From Pseudomonas sp. A-1 (GTDB taxonomy: Bacteria; Pseudomonadota; Gammaproteobacteria; Pseudomonadales; Pseudomonadaceae), in the NCBI RefSeq assembly GCF_004801855.1, contig NZ_SSTC01000040.1:1-42294 (forward strand): a stretch of DNA of 42,294 bases, in the 5' to 3' direction. The notes beneath the pieces were generated by a model that saw only the letters and a list, made by a program, of their open reading frames with translations, made no database searches and was not told the DNA's origin. A program made the position numbers and the translations under genes. Each line of letters opens with the position of its first letter. Within the stretch, counting starts at the first letter, position 1. This document shows positions 8,967 through 17,787 of the stretch, piece by piece.

Positions 8967-9120
8967 GGCAGAATCCGGCAGTGGAACGGCGGGCGAGTAT
9001 AGCAGCTGGCCTTCGTGCGATTAGCGCCCGCAAATGCCCGCTCGCCGGTGCTCCGTGGTTGCATTTGCCTTCCCCAGCCCTTATCTAGTGCGCTCGAATT
9101 GTCGCGCGTGCCTCCTTTCA

Positions 9121-10050
9121 ATGACTTCCGCACTGACCATCCGCCAGTTGACCAAGACCTACGGCAACGGCTTCCAGGCCCTCAAGGGCATCGACCTGGA
9201 GGTCGCCGAAGGCGACTTCTTCGCCCTGCTCGGTCCCAACGGGGCGGGCAAGTCGACCACCATCGGCATCCTCTCCACCCTGGTCAACAAGACCGGCGGC
9301 ACGGTCGAGGTGTTCGGCCATGACCTCGACCGCGATCCCTCCGGGCTCAAGCGCTGCCTCGGCGTGGTGCCCCAGGAGTTCAACTTCAACCAGTTCGAGA
9401 AGGCCTTCGACATCCTCGTCGCCCAGGCCGGCTACTACGGCATCCCGGCGCGTCTCGCCGGCGAGCGCGCGGAGAAGTACCTCACCGAGCTGGGCCTGTG
9501 GGACAAGCGCAACGTGCCCTCGCGCATGCTCTCCGGCGGCATGAAGCGCCGCCTGATGATCGCCCGCGCGCTGATCCACCAGCCGCGCCTGCTGATCCTC
9601 GACGAGCCCACCGCCGGGGTCGACATCGAGCTGCGCCGCTCGATGTGGAGCTTCCTCACCGAGCTGAACCAGCAGGGCATCACCATCATCCTCACCACCC
9701 ACTACCTCGAGGAAGCCGAACAGCTGTGCCGCAACATCGGCATCATCGACCACGGCCGCATCGTCGAGCACACCAGCATGCGCGAGCTCTTGATGAAGCT
9801 GCACGTGGAGACCTTCCTGCTCGACCTGCGCAGCCCGCAGCCGGCGGCGCCGCGCCTGGAGGGCTACCCGGTGAGCCTGGTCGACCCGCTGACCCTCGAG
9901 GTGCAGGTGGAGAAGAGCCAGGGGGTGAACGCGCTGTTCGCCCAGCTCGCCGCGCAGGGCATCGAGGTGCTCAGCCTGCGCAACAAGACCAACCGCCTGG
10001 AGGAGCTGTTCGTCTCCCTGGTGGCCAAGAATCTCGCCGGAGGCCAGTGA
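9121..10050 (+). CDS. ABC-2 type exporter, ATP-binding protein
   Basis: A 309-aa ABC ATPase of the drug/polysaccharide exporter type. It has Walker A LLGPNGAGKSTTIGIL, signature LSGGMKRRLMIARAL, Walker B RLLILDEPTAGVD and switch-loop His in LTTHYLEEAEQL. About 80 residues follow the nucleotide-binding domain, as in CcmA/NatA-like exporters. ATG 9121 gives a normal N-terminus (MTSALTIRQLTKTYG). I see no good Shine-Dalgarno before it, so an upstream start at 9034 remains possible though less likely. The permease gene begins directly after its stop, which implies one operon. Confidence 0.92.
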   Translation: MTSALTIRQLTKTYGNGFQALKGIDLEVAEGDFFALLGPNGAGKSTTIGILSTLVNKTGGTVEVFGHDLDRDPSGLKRCLGVVPQEFNFNQFEKAFDILVAQAGYYGIPARLAGERAEKYLTELGLWDKRNVPSRMLSGGMKRRLMIARALIHQPRLLILDEPTAGVDIELRRSMWSFLTELNQQGITIILTTHYLEEAEQLCRNIGIIDHGRIVEHTSMRELLMKLHVETFLLDLRSPQPAAPRLEGYPVSLVDPLTLEVQVEKSQGVNALFAQLAAQGIEVLSLRNKTNRLEELFVSLVAKNLAGGQ

Positions 10051-10830
10051 ATGTCCGTTGAACTGCAAGCCAACTGGGTGGCGCTGCAAACCATCGTGCG
10101 CAAGGAAGTGCGCCGCTTCATGCGCATCTGGCCGCAGACCCTGCTGCCGCCGGCGATCACCATGGTTCTGTACTTCGTGATCTTCGGCAACCTGATCGGC
10201 CGGCAGATCGGCGACATGAACGGCTTCTCCTACATGGAGTACATCGTTCCCGGTCTGATCATGATGTCGGTGATCACCAACTCCTACGGCAACGTGGTGT
10301 CGAGTTTCTTCGGCACCAAGTTCCACCGCTCCGTCGAGGAGCTGATGGTCTCGCCGGCCTCGCCGCACGTGATCCTGGTCGGCTTCGTCATCGGCGGCGT
10401 GCTGCGCGGTCTGGCGGTGGCAGCCATCGTCACCGCGCTGTCGCTGTTCTTCACCCACCTGCAGATCCACCACGCGCTGGTGACCTTCGCGGTGATCCTG
10501 CTGGCGGCGACCATCTTCTCGCTGTGCGGGTTCATCAACGCGGTCTATGCGCGCAACTTCGACGACATCTCGATCATCCCGACCTTCGTGCTGACGCCGC
10601 TGACCTACCTGGGTGGGGTGTTCTACTCGATCCACATGCTGCCCGAGTTCTGGCAGACGGTATCGCTGGCCAACCCGATCCTGCACATGGTCAACGCCTT
10701 CCGCTATGGCATCCTCGGCGTCTCCGACATCCACATCGGTACCGCCATCATCCTGATGCTGCTGGCGGCGGCGATCCTCTACACGGTCAGCCTGCAGCTG
10801 CTCAAGCGTGGCGTGGGCATGCGCCAGTGA
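10051..10830 (+). CDS. ABC-2 type exporter, permease
   Basis: A 259-aa inner-membrane permease with about six hydrophobic segments (for example LLPPAITMVLYFVIFGNLI and ALVTFAVILLAATIFSLCGF). The ABC-2 signature near the C-terminus, LTYLGGVFYSIHMLPEFWQ, is present. The start codon follows the ATPase stop with no gap, so the two are translationally coupled. The substrate is unknown; homologues of this pair are annotated as multidrug or YadG/YadH-like exporters. Confidence 0.92.
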   Translation: MSVELQANWVALQTIVRKEVRRFMRIWPQTLLPPAITMVLYFVIFGNLIGRQIGDMNGFSYMEYIVPGLIMMSVITNSYGNVVSSFFGTKFHRSVEELMVSPASPHVILVGFVIGGVLRGLAVAAIVTALSLFFTHLQIHHALVTFAVILLAATIFSLCGFINAVYARNFDDISIIPTFVLTPLTYLGGVFYSIHMLPEFWQTVSLANPILHMVNAFRYGILGVSDIHIGTAIILMLLAAAILYTVSLQLLKRGVGMRQ

Positions 10831-10914
10831 CTCCGGCCGGATGGTCGCCGGGCGGGCTTGCCTTTGCCGCCCGCGGCCGTCAGGCTTCCACTTTTACGTT
10901 TGTCGAGTTTCGCA

Positions 10915-11745
10915 ATGGCGCAAGATGTCCACCATTCCCCGCTGGGCAAGACCACCGAGTACGTGGCCGAGTACGCCCCCGAGCTGCTGTTCCCCATCCC
11001 GCGCGAGCCCAAGTGGCGCGAGCTGGGCATCGACCCGCAGGCGCTGCCGTTCCAGGGTGTCGACCTGTGGAGCTGCTACGAGCTGTCCTGGCTGAACGAC
11101 AGGGGCAAGCCGCTGGTGGCCATCGGCGAGTTCGCGATTCCCGCCCATTCGCCCTGCATCATCGAGTCCAAGTCGTTCAAGCTGTACCTCAACTCGCTGA
11201 ACCAGACCCGCTTCGCCAGCCGCGAGGCGCTCGCCGAGGTGCTGGCGCGCGACCTGTCGGCGGCGGCCGGCGCATCGGTGGCGGTGCGCGTGCGCACGCT
11301 GGACGAGGTGGCGGAGGAGGGCGTGGCACGTCCCGCCGGCGAATGCCTCGACGAGCTGGACGTGGCCATCGACTGCTACGGCCCACCGGATGCCGGACTG
11401 CTGGCCTGCGATCGTGCGCAGGTGGTCAGCGAGACGCTGTACAGCCACCTGCTCAAGTCCAACTGCCCGGTCACCGGCCAGCCTGACTGGGGCACGGTGG
11501 TGATCGACTATCGCGGTCCGGCACTGGACCGCGCCGCGCTGCTGGCCTACGTGGTGTCGCTGCGCATGCACGGCGATTTCCACGAGCAATGCGTCGAGCG
11601 CATCTACCTCGACCTCAAGGCACTGCTCGCGCCAGAGTATCTCTGCGTGCATGCCCGCTACGTACGCCGCGGCGGCCTGGACATCAACCCCTACCGCAGC
11701 ACCCATCCGGTCAATCCTGACAACCGCCGGCTGGTGCGCCAGTAG
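10915..11745 (+). CDS. queF: NADPH-dependent 7-cyano-7-deazaguanine reductase QueF
   Basis: A 276-aa enzyme that reduces preQ0 to preQ1 in queuosine biosynthesis, the nucleoside used in tRNAs with GUN anticodons. The catalytic Cys184 and general-acid Asp191 lie in [12 protein letters not shown]. The QueF signature [17 protein letters not shown] is intact (residues 84-100). The length is that of the long, two-domain (YqfC-like plus tunnelling-fold) form. ATG 10915 begins the family-typical [16 protein letters not shown]. It is convergent with the DUF4404 gene; a weak 6-bp hairpin at 11760-11779 lies between them without a T-run. Confidence 0.96.
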   Translation: MAQDVHHSPLGKTTEYVAEYAPELLFPIPREPKWRELGIDPQALPFQGVDLWSCYELSWLNDRGKPLVAIGEFAIPAHSPCIIESKSFKLYLNSLNQTRFASREALAEVLARDLSAAAGASVAVRVRTLDEVAEEGVARPAGECLDELDVAIDCYGPPDAGLLACDRAQVVSETLYSHLLKSNCPVTGQPDWGTVVIDYRGPALDRAALLAYVVSLRMHGDFHEQCVERIYLDLKALLAPEYLCVHARYVRRGGLDINPYRSTHPVNPDNRRLVRQ

Positions 11746-11799
11746 CCGGACAGGCGAAAGCCGACCGGTACGAGTCGGCCTCGTCGTCCTGTCGCCGGC

Positions 11800-12066
11800 T
11801 CAGATGCCCATGTTGGCCAGGGTCTGCAGGATCGAGCGCAGGCTGCCGGCCAGGGTGGGATGGCTGGCCTCGAAGCGCTCCACCGCCAGGTTGACCCCGT
11901 CCACCAGGCTGGCGTCCGGCTCGCTGGCGATCTCGCGAGCCAGCTGCACTTCGATTTCGCTCATCAGCTCGATCAGTGCGGCCCTGTCCTCATCGTTCAG
12001 AGGCGGATCTTCGGCCAGCTGGTCGCGCAGGTCTTGCAGTTGCTGCTGGAGTTGGCGTGCGGGCAT
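11800..12066 (-). CDS. DUF4404 family protein
   Basis: An 88-aa small acidic protein, probably all-helical. The start at ATG 12066 (MPARQLQQQLQDLRDQL) has AAGGAA a suitable distance upstream; the longer open frame to 12102 lacks this. The sequence, with heptad-like leucines and the ending SLRSILQTLANMGI, fits the DUF4404 family of unknown function common in gamma-proteobacteria. It diverges from mlaA. Confidence 0.82.
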   Translation of the reverse strand: MPARQLQQQLQDLRDQLAEDPPLNDEDRAALIELMSEIEVQLAREIASEPDASLVDGVNLAVERFEASHPTLAGSLRSILQTLANMGI

Positions 12067-12273
12067 GACGTGGTTCCTTTTGCGGTGGAGGGGTGGCGAC
12101 ACTGCGGCCGCCCCGTGTTTTCAAGACTAACCCACCGCGCGAGCTCGCGGGTGATCGGCGTCAAGCGCCGCGGGTCGGCAGTGGCTGCAAGAAATCGCGG
12201 CAGGCGTATACTGCGCGGATAGTAAGTGGCCGGCCAAGAGGGCTGGTCGTGTGGAAGCACGAGGAGAAGGTAC

Positions 12274-12975
12274 ATGCGCGATCGTTGCGCTCGTTGGCTG
12301 AGTCGTTCGGCCGGTCTGCTGGCTGTGGCCGGCCTGGCGCTGCTGCCTGCCGTCACCCAGGCCAGCGAGGAAGATCCCTGGGAGGCTTTCAACCGCCCGG
12401 TCTTCGTGTTCAACGATACCCTCGACATCTGGGCGCTCAAGCCGCTGGCGCGGGGCTACCAGGCCGTGACGCCGCAGTTTCTCGAGGACGGTATCGGCAA
12501 CGTGTTCGCCAACCTCGGCGAGGTCGGCAACTTCGCCAACAACAGCCTGCAGGGCAAGTTCCACGCTGCTGGTGTCGACACCGCGCGTTTCCTGATCAAT
12601 ACCACCGTCGGCGTGGGTGGCTTCTTCGACGTGGCCCGCCACGCCGGCCTGCTGCGCAACGACGAGGACTTCGGCCAGACCCTGGGTGCCTGGGGCGTTT
12701 CCTCCGGCCCCTATCTGGTGCTGCCGTTCTTCGGCCCGAGCTCGCCGCGCGATGCTTCCGGGCTGGCGGTGGACAGCCTGCACTCGTTCTATCGGGCCAT
12801 CGACCATGTGCCGACGCGCAACACCACCCGTGCCGTCGACGTGGTGGATACCCGCGCCGAGCTGCTGTCGGCCGAGAAGGTCGTCACCGGCGACAAGTAC
12901 GTGTTCATTCGCAACGCCTACCTGCAGAACCGCGAGTTCAAGGTCCAGGATGGCCAGGTCGAGGACGACTTCTGA
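12274..12975 (+). CDS. mlaA: MlaA/VacJ family outer-membrane lipid-asymmetry protein
   Basis: A 233-aa protein of the Mla system that removes phospholipids from the outer leaflet of the outer membrane and passes them to MlaC. The family signature EEDPWEAFNRPVFVFNDTLD follows the signal peptide, and GPYLVLPFFGPSSPRD is the conserved central motif. The start ATG 12274 has gaggagaagg immediately upstream. The signal peptide ends AVTQA/SEED, a signal-peptidase I type site. No lipobox cysteine is present, unlike E. coli MlaA, which is a lipoprotein. Confidence 0.93.
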   Translation: MRDRCARWLSRSAGLLAVAGLALLPAVTQASEEDPWEAFNRPVFVFNDTLDIWALKPLARGYQAVTPQFLEDGIGNVFANLGEVGNFANNSLQGKFHAAGVDTARFLINTTVGVGGFFDVARHAGLLRNDEDFGQTLGAWGVSSGPYLVLPFFGPSSPRDASGLAVDSLHSFYRAIDHVPTRNTTRAVDVVDTRAELLSAEKVVTGDKYVFIRNAYLQNREFKVQDGQVEDDF

Positions 12976-13166
12976 ACCTGGCTGCCTGACGGGAGCTGTC
13001 GCCGTGCGGCATCGGGCCGCTGCAAGCAGCCATGTCGGCAGCCGGCCCCCGGCTTGAACCCCGCAGCCGATGCGAGTAGTGTCGCGCCATAGATCGGCGG
13101 CCCCGGCCGCCGCTGTGATCAAACCGAGTTTCGAGCCGCCTGCGGCGCCGTTTGCCTGGATGATTC

Positions 13167-14357
13167 ATGCACACAATCAGTGCCAAGCTGCTGGTCATTG
13201 ATGACGACGACGAGGTTCGTGCCAGCCTGCACAGCTACCTCGAGGATGCCGGATTCTGTGTACTGCAGGCTGCCACTGGCAGTGCCGGTCTGCAGTTGCT
13301 CGAACTCGAGCGCCCCGATCTGGTGATATGCGACCTGGCCACGCCGCAGCTCGACGGGCTGGAAATGATCCGCCAGATCGCCGAGCGCGACTGCGAGGTG
13401 CCGGTCATCGTCATTTCCGCCGCCGGGGTGATGAGCGACGCTCTCGAGGCCCTGCGCCGCGGCGCGGCCGACTATCTGGTCAAGCCGCTGGACGATCTGG
13501 TCATGCTCGAGCATTCGGTGCGCCGCGCGCTCGACCGCGCGCGCCTGCGCCAGGAGAATCGCCGCTACCGCGAGCGTCTGGAGGCTACCAACCGCGAGCT
13601 GCAGGCCAGCCTGAGTCTTCTCCAGGAAGACCAGAACGCCGGGCGCCACGTGCAGATGAACATGCTGCCGGTGACGCCCTGGGAGGCCGGCGAATTCCAC
13701 TTCGCCCACCAGATCATCCCGTCGCTCTACCTGTCCGGCGACTTCGTCGACTACTTTCGGGTCGATGAACGGCGGATCGGCTTCTATCTGGCCGACGTCT
13801 CCGGGCATGGCGCCTCCTCGGCCTTCGTCACCGTGCTGCTCAAGTTCATGACCACGCGCCTGCTCTACGAGTCGCGCCGTCACCGCAACCGTCCGCTGCC
13901 CGAGTTCCGTCCTTCCGACGTGCTCGGCCACATCAACCGCGGTTTGATCAACTGCAAGCTGGGCAAGCACGTGACCATGCTCGGCGGAGTGATCGACGAA
14001 AGCACCAACACCCTGACCTACAGCGTCGGTGGCCACCTGCCGCTGCCGGTGCTCTACTGCGATGGTCAGGCGCGTTACCTGGAAGGGCGAGGCCTGCCGG
14101 TCGGCCTGTTCGAGGAGGCCACCTTCGAGGATCGCGAGCTGCAGCTGCCCGAGCGCTTCAGCCTGACCCTGTTCTCCGATGGCATCCTTGATCTGCTGCC
14201 GGGCGACACGCTCAAGGCCAAGGAAGCCATCCTGCCGCTGATGGTCGGCCAGGCCGGCGGCAGTCTGGAAGGGCTGCGCCAGGTGTTCGGGCTGGCCAAC
14301 CTCGGCGAGATGCCGGATGATATCGCCTTGCTGGTGCTGAGCAGGAAGTTTGCATGA
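13167..14357 (+). CDS. rssB: Response regulator with PP2C-type phosphatase output domain (RssB-like)
   Basis: A 396-aa protein. The receiver domain (1-120) has acidic residues D12-D15, phospho-acceptor Asp56 in VICDLATPQ and Lys108 in LVKPLDD. A coiled linker of about 40 residues (RLRQENRRYRERLEATNREL) leads to a SpoIIE/PP2C phosphatase domain (about 180-396). Metal-site motifs there are LSGDFVDYF, ADVSGHGASSA, TLFSDGILD and MPDDIALLVL. The next gene is a STAS protein that overlaps it by 4 nt, so it probably dephosphorylates that partner in a partner-switching circuit. The symbol follows my memory of PA2798; the architecture is certain, the name less so. Confidence 0.9.
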   Translation: MHTISAKLLVIDDDDEVRASLHSYLEDAGFCVLQAATGSAGLQLLELERPDLVICDLATPQLDGLEMIRQIAERDCEVPVIVISAAGVMSDALEALRRGAADYLVKPLDDLVMLEHSVRRALDRARLRQENRRYRERLEATNRELQASLSLLQEDQNAGRHVQMNMLPVTPWEAGEFHFAHQIIPSLYLSGDFVDYFRVDERRIGFYLADVSGHGASSAFVTVLLKFMTTRLLYESRRHRNRPLPEFRPSDVLGHINRGLINCKLGKHVTMLGGVIDESTNTLTYSVGGHLPLPVLYCDGQARYLEGRGLPVGLFEEATFEDRELQLPERFSLTLFSDGILDLLPGDTLKAKEAILPLMVGQAGGSLEGLRQVFGLANLGEMPDDIALLVLSRKFA

Positions 14358-14836
14358 GTACGGGTAAGATCCAGTTTGCCGAGCAGGATGGCACCTTCGT
14401 TCTCAAGTTTGTCGGTGAAGTGCGTCTGACCCTGTGCTCGGCGCTGGATGCGACCATCGAGAAGATCTTCGGGGCGCGCAATTTCTCGTCGATCGTCATC
14501 GACCTGACGGAAACCTCGAGCATCGACAGTACCACCCTCGGCCTGCTGGCCAAGCTGTCGATCCTCTCGCGGCAGAAGGTCGGCCTGCTGCCGGCGCTGG
14601 TGACCACCAATCCGGACATCACCCGCCTGCTCGAGTCCATGGGCTTCGACCAGGTGTTCAACATCCTCGGTACCCCGGTGCCCTGCCCGGACTGCCTGAG
14701 CGACCTGCCGGCGCAGGATGTTTCCGAGGAGCTGGTCAAGGCCAAGGTGCTCGAAGCACACCGCATCCTCATGGGGCTCAACGAGCACAACCGCGAGGCC
14801 TTCCGCGACCTGGTGACGGCGCTGGAGCGACACTGA
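14354..14836 (+). CDS. rssC: STAS-domain anti-anti-sigma factor (RssC-like)
   Basis: A 160-aa protein with an N-terminal STAS domain (about 1-100). The predicted phosphorylation site is Ser59 in SSIDSTTLGLLAKL, the place used in SpoIIAA-type proteins. The C-terminal 60 residues contain VPCPDCLSDLPAQ and then helices. Its ATG overlaps the regulator's stop (ATGA), so expression is coupled. Dephosphorylated STAS proteins bind anti-sigma factors; no anti-sigma kinase is visible nearby, so the target must be encoded elsewhere. Confidence 0.9.
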   Translation: MSTGKIQFAEQDGTFVLKFVGEVRLTLCSALDATIEKIFGARNFSSIVIDLTETSSIDSTTLGLLAKLSILSRQKVGLLPALVTTNPDITRLLESMGFDQVFNILGTPVPCPDCLSDLPAQDVSEELVKAKVLEAHRILMGLNEHNREAFRDLVTALERH

Positions 14837-14850
14837 TCCGGCCGTGAATG

Positions 14851-14880
14851 AAAAAGCCGACCTGAGCAGGTCGGCTTTTT
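14851..14880. terminator. Bidirectional intrinsic terminator
   Basis: A perfect 13-bp stem (aaaaagccgacct at 14851-14863, complement at 14868-14880) has a gagc loop, with A- and T-runs on its flanks. It separates the convergent STAS and transaldolase genes. Confidence 0.95.
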
Positions 14881-14895
14881 TCGTTGCAGGGGGAC

Positions 14896-15825
14896 TCAGG
14901 CCTTGCTGGCCAGCAGCGCCTCCAGCTTCTCCTGGTCGCGGGCGAACAGGCGGATGCCCTCGGCCAGCTTCTCGGTGGCCATGGCGTCCTCGTTCATCTT
15001 CCAGCGGAAGGCGCGCTCGTCGAGGCTCTCGCGGGCTTCGCCTGCGGCGCCCTCGGCGCAGAGATGGCGGGGCAGTTCGCCCTGGTCGTCGGCCAGCTGC
15101 TGCATCAGCTCGGGGCTGATGGTCAGGCGGTCGCAGCCGGCCAGCTGCTCGATCTGGCCGATGTTGCGGAAGCTGGCGCCCATCACCACGGTCGCGTAGC
15201 CATTGGCCTTGTAGTAGTTGTAGATGCGCGTCACCGAGCGCACGCCGGGATCCTCGGCACCGACGAAATCGCGGCCCTCGGCCTTCTTGTACCAGTCGTA
15301 GATGCGGCCGACGAAGGGCGAGATGAGGAACACCCCGGCATCGGCGCAGGCCTGGGCCTGAGCGAAGGAGAACAGCAGGGTCAGGTTGGTCTGGATGCCG
15401 TCGCGTTCCAGCTGCTCGGCGGCGCGGATGCCTTCCCAGGTCGAGGCGACCTTGATCAGCACCCGCTCGCGGCCGATGCCGGCGGTCTCGTACAGGCCGA
15501 TCAGGCGCCTGGCGCGCTCGATGGTGGCGGCGCTGTCGAAGGACAGCCGCGAATCCACCTCGGTGGATACCCGGCCGGGGATGATCTGCAGGATCTCGCT
15601 GCCCACCGCCACCGCAAAGCGGTCGCAGGCCAGGCCCAGGTCCTGCCCGGCGCCGGCGATGGCCGCCTTGAGCTGACCCTCGTAGCGGGGCAGGGCGGCG
15701 GCCTTGAGCAGCAGCGACGGGTTGGTGGTGGCGTCCACCGGCTGCAGGCGGGCGATGGCGTCGAAGTCGCCGGTATCGGCGACCACGGTGGTGTACTGCT
15801 TGAGTTGCTCCAGCTTGGATGACAT
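14896..15825 (-). CDS. tal: Transaldolase
   Basis: A 309-aa enzyme of the pentose phosphate pathway that moves a dihydroxyacetone unit from sedoheptulose-7-P to glyceraldehyde-3-P. The Schiff-base lysine is Lys125 in [12 protein letters not shown]. Family signatures [14 protein letters not shown] and the early [13 protein letters not shown] are intact. The length fits TalB-type proteins. The start at 15825 ([20 protein letters not shown]) is standard. It is downstream of dusA on the same strand, with a 118-nt gap. Confidence 0.96.
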   Translation of the reverse strand: MSSKLEQLKQYTTVVADTGDFDAIARLQPVDATTNPSLLLKAAALPRYEGQLKAAIAGAGQDLGLACDRFAVAVGSEILQIIPGRVSTEVDSRLSFDSAATIERARRLIGLYETAGIGRERVLIKVASTWEGIRAAEQLERDGIQTNLTLLFSFAQAQACADAGVFLISPFVGRIYDWYKKAEGRDFVGAEDPGVRSVTRIYNYYKANGYATVVMGASFRNIGQIEQLAGCDRLTISPELMQQLADDQGELPRHLCAEGAAGEARESLDERAFRWKMNEDAMATEKLAEGIRLFARDQEKLEALLASKA

Positions 15826-15943
15826 CAGACGAAACCCTGTCGTTACAGATCATCCGACATTAACCGAGCTGAGCCCCTGTGCTCAACGCCATTTCGGTGA
15901 CGCCGGGCAAGGCGCAGGCGTATTTTCGCCGGTGCGCAGTTGG

Positions 15944-16969
<1,026 letters not shown>

Positions 16970-16983
16970 TTCCGGGGTTTTTT

Positions 16984-17051
16984 GGGTGTTTCCGGGTGTT
17001 TTTTGAAGGTCAGTGGTAAAATTTACCACCTGAAAAATCAGATTTACCACC
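16984..17051. repeat. Repeat cluster upstream of dusA: gggtgtt repeats and a GTGGTAAA/TTTACCAC palindrome
   Basis: Gggtgtt occurs at 16984-16990 and 16994-17000. A 17-nt palindrome, GTGGTAAA-A-TTTACCAC, occupies 17013-17029, and its half TTTACCACC recurs at 17043-17051. The set lies between the dusA start and the integrase-like codons. It could be an operator or integrase/excisionase arm sites. I cannot tell which. Confidence 0.6.
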
Positions 17052-17174
17052 AATCTCGAAGGACTGCCGCATGGCCACCATCCGTACCCGGAAGAACAGG
17101 GACTCCTCCGGCGGCAAATCTGGACGGGTGAACAGCGGGTGGAGCACACCGTCGAAGTCGAGAAACAGGATCAT
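17010..17174 (-). pseudogene. Truncated HAD-family hydrolase
   Basis: A 54-codon frame begins at ATG 17174, whose first bases overlap the stop of the upstream gene (ATGA). The N-terminus MILFLDFDGVLHPLFT is a textbook HAD motif I (DxDGV) as in small HAD proteins of mobile elements. After LPPEESLFF (about residue 28, near position 17091) the sequence becomes the antisense of the integrase-like codons and ends at 17010. The rest of the HAD fold, with motifs II-IV, is missing. I therefore call it broken at the element junction. Confidence 0.7.
17071..17100 (+). pseudogene. Remnant of an integrase N-terminus (MATIRTRKN)
   Basis: The plus strand reads MATIRTRKN from ATG 17071, then at once runs into the antisense of the HAD gene. 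Tyrosine recombinases often start MATIR.RK, including those associated with dusA-integrated islands as I remember them. About nine codons survive. The identification depends on position (immediately 5' of dusA, divergent from it) as much as on sequence. Confidence 0.5.
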
Positions 17175-17512
17175 GGCTCGTCGTCATCGAACATGTGGAG
17201 AACCCAGCGCTCGCGCTTGAGCGTCGACATCGCGTAGCCGAAGCAGGACTTGCACAGGCGCATGCCCTCGGCCTCGCCGTCGCGCCACTGGGCCTGCAGG
17301 ACGCCATGGCCGGTCTCGGCGGTGCTGGCATCGCACACCTCGCAACGCACGACCTTCGTCAACCGCAGCGCCGCGCCATCGTTCGGGTCGCGCTCCACCT
17401 CCAGGGTGTCGCCCATCGCCAGGCCGGCGGCCTGCAGAAGATCGTCGGGCAGCTCCAGGATTACGTCGCCGCTGCCGTCGCCGGCGTCACGGCAAGTCAC
17501 TTTCCAGCTCAT
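17171..17512 (-). CDS. AbrB/MazE-like protein with a zinc-ribbon-like C-terminus
   Basis: A 113-aa protein from ATG 17512, with GGAGGGG as a good binding site. Residues 1-50 (MSWKVTCRDAGDGSGDVILE, then LPDDLLQAAGLAMGDTLEVE) resemble the swapped-hairpin AbrB/MazE DNA-binding fold. Residues 57-90 carry two C-x2-C pairs (C57/C60 and C87/C90), suggesting a zinc ribbon. Its stop overlaps the start of the truncated HAD gene. Such genes are usual on phages and plasmids, where the N-terminal fold often belongs to antitoxins or regulators. The function here is unknown. It seems intact within an otherwise decayed segment. Confidence 0.7.
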   Translation of the reverse strand: MSWKVTCRDAGDGSGDVILELPDDLLQAAGLAMGDTLEVERDPNDGAALRLTKVVRCEVCDASTAETGHGVLQAQWRDGEAEGMRLCKSCFGYAMSTLKRERWVLHMFDDDEP

Positions 17513-17513
17513 C

Positions 17514-17681
17514 TCAGCCCCTCCGGTGCCCGCGTCGCTCCAAGATCAGCAGAGCCTGCTGGCCCTTGCCGACATGCGCCAGGGTGAATCGCCAGCGCCA
17601 GATTATTTGCCTGCGCGACGGAGGCGCTGACGTCGGGGCGTTGCCAGCGTGTACCTGCTGAGCGCCACGTTCAAAGCCTTG
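17514..17681 (-). pseudogene. Possible 5'-truncated ORF upstream of the AbrB-like gene
   Basis: A 55-codon open frame ends 1 nt before the AbrB-like start. The C-terminal part reads like a real protein (IIWRWRFTLAHVGKGQQALL, then ILERRGHRRG), but the frame has no ATG, GTG or usefully placed TTG. I cannot name a family. The tight spacing to the next gene suggests the 3' end of a former operon member. Chance is possible. Confidence 0.3.
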
Positions 17682-17787
17682 TTAATCGTCAGGAGTAGCA
17701 TATCCACAGGTCATGTGGAGTGCTTGCCTCAATAGTGACGTTGCACGGAGTATCTAGGCCATCCTCCCTTAGCGATGAATAGCCGTC

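Noticed and set aside
9118-10734. 538-codon minus-strand open frame over the ABC exporter genes
   Set aside because: Its composition (His/Gly/Asp/Gln-rich, no domain) is typical of antisense frames in GC-rich DNA, and the plus strand encodes an evident ATPase and permease.
11760-11779. Hairpin between convergent queF and DUF4404 genes as a terminator
   Set aside because: Six base pairs, eight-base loop and no T-run on either strand.
12207-12212. TATACT as the -10 of mlaA
   Set aside because: No acceptable -35 at 16-18 nt upstream, so I do not list a promoter.
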